A DNA stretch of 8,214 nucleotides. Origin: Erysipelotrichaceae bacterium. Its GTDB lineage: Bacteria > Bacillota_I > Bacilli_A > Erysipelotrichales > Erysipelotrichaceae. The notes under the pieces were generated by a model. The model was not told the origin of the DNA and ran no database searches. It worked only from the letters and a program-made list of their open reading frames with translations. The translations under genes and the position numbers were made by a program. Positions 7,921 to 8,214 of this stretch are shown piece after piece; the first letter of the stretch is position 1, and the number at the start of each line of letters is the position of its first letter. The stretch covers positions 1-8,214 of the forward strand of contig JAHHRC010000059.1 of assembly GCA_020026035.1 (NCBI GenBank), in the 5' to 3' direction.

Positions 7921-8126
7921 TTCAATCACGTGTTGCTTTGAATTATGTTTGCGCCTAAGAGTGGTAAAAAATCAAACAATACCACTGACCAAACATAGTA
8001 TAGTTTTTGATTTTGTAAGAATCCTTTTTTCCCTTATGGATTCCGTTGCAGCTTGTAACATACAAAGAATAAAACCTTTACGTTTCTATAGAATGTCTTT
8101 TCGTTTTCGTAAAAAACATTCCTATG

Positions 8127-8135
8127 TACGTAAAT
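8127..8135 (-). promoter_or_regulatory. ATTTACGTA box downstream of promoter PA
   Basis: The minus strand reads ATTTACGTA, starting exactly 8 bp after GTATAATT. The same 9-mer stands at exactly the same distance from the -10 in front of gene B, while the 8 bp between differ. It should fall just after the transcription start, at the very 5' end of the mRNA. It could be an operator or an RNA element; which of these cannot be told from sequence alone. Confidence 0.5.
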
Positions 8136-8144
8136 CACGCGTTA

Positions 8145-8173
8145 ATTATACAGTATAGAATCCCATTCTAAAA
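8145..8173 (-). promoter_or_regulatory. Promoter PA of gene A
   Basis: The -10 is a perfect TATAAT (8150-8145). The -35 candidate is TTTTAG (8173-8168), 17 bp upstream and a poor match to TTGACA. The call rests mainly on conservation with the equivalent region of gene B: CTTTTA, spacer length and GTATAATT all occur at identical spacing. The predicted start of transcription is near 8138, giving a leader of about 230 nt. The weak -35 suggests dependence on an activator or another upstream contact. Confidence 0.65.
8156..8170. promoter_or_regulatory. Dyad inside the spacer of promoter PA
   Basis: A perfect inverted repeat, TAGAAT and ATTCTA separated by three bases, overlaps the 3' end of the -35 candidate and most of the spacer. 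A protein bound here would compete with or assist RNA polymerase. A different dyad occupies the matching place in promoter PB. Confidence 0.4.
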
Positions 8174-8214
8174 GCTTTCTAGAGCCTTTAAGAACTTTAC
8201 ACAATAGAACAAAT

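Larger units (their letters stand above)
7907..8138 (-). promoter_or_regulatory. Long structured 5' leader of gene A
   Basis: The predicted untranslated leader is about 230 nt. Three hairpins can be drawn on the minus strand: 8125-8088 (ATAG(G)AATGT pairing with ACATTCTAT, one bulged G), 8043-8019 (GAATCC with GGATTC, loop about 13) and 7986-7960 (AGTGGTA with TACCACT, loop 13). None is followed by a T-run, and none obviously pairs with the ribosome site, so I do not assign a riboswitch or attenuator class. A CACGTG palindrome lies at 7927-7932. The leader depends on promoter PA being correct. Confidence 0.4.

Noticed and set aside
7949..8158. 69-residue plus-strand frame upstream of gene A
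   Set aside because: It spans the leader hairpins and promoter PA on the opposite strand, has no ribosome site, and resembles no protein I recognise.

Overview
The window is almost entirely two very large, tandem, paralogous genes on the minus strand. Each encodes a predicted surface lipoprotein with the same plan: a lipobox signal peptide, a charged tether, a small Ig-like domain, a very long Ala/Glu/Lys-rich coiled coil and a divergent CAP (SCP/PR-1-like) head. The complete copy then has a second long coiled coil. Low G+C, strong AGAGGGAG and GAGAGGA ribosome sites, the lipobox type and the coiled-coil/CAP combination point to a Bacillota (Firmicutes) host. An Erysipelotrichia-like relative is possible, but I cannot fix the genus. 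The 'A' and 'B' names used here are working labels only.

Layout, in the direction of transcription (right to left). Positions 8214-8174 hold nothing I can identify. Promoter PA lies at 8173-8145, followed by a leader of about 230 nt with three hairpins. Gene A (7906-3146, 1586 aa, complete) is followed by an intrinsic terminator (3104-3064). After a short AT-rich spacer comes promoter PB (2992-2964), a leader of about 255 nt, and gene B (2702 to the left edge). Gene B has 900 aa visible and is cut by the window inside its CAP-like head.

Each paralogue has its own promoter, and the promoters were evidently duplicated with the genes. Both share a CTTTTA -35 region, a 17-bp spacer containing a dyad, a GTATAATT -10, and an ATTTACGTA box exactly 8 bp further downstream. 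The terminator between the genes suggests separate transcripts from similar promoters rather than one operon.

The main structural inference is that A folds back on itself. The two coiled coils flanking its CAP head are almost the same length (about 478 and 490 residues). An antiparallel hairpin would hold the head tens of nanometres from the membrane, with both ends at the base. The paralogues are most alike at the base (lipobox, Ig-like domain, proximal coil) and diverge toward the head. In B the head has lost the Glu of the CAP 'ENLA' motif. This looks like a duplicated surface-display scaffold whose tips are diversifying. No mobile element, CRISPR array, tRNA or rRNA is visible.
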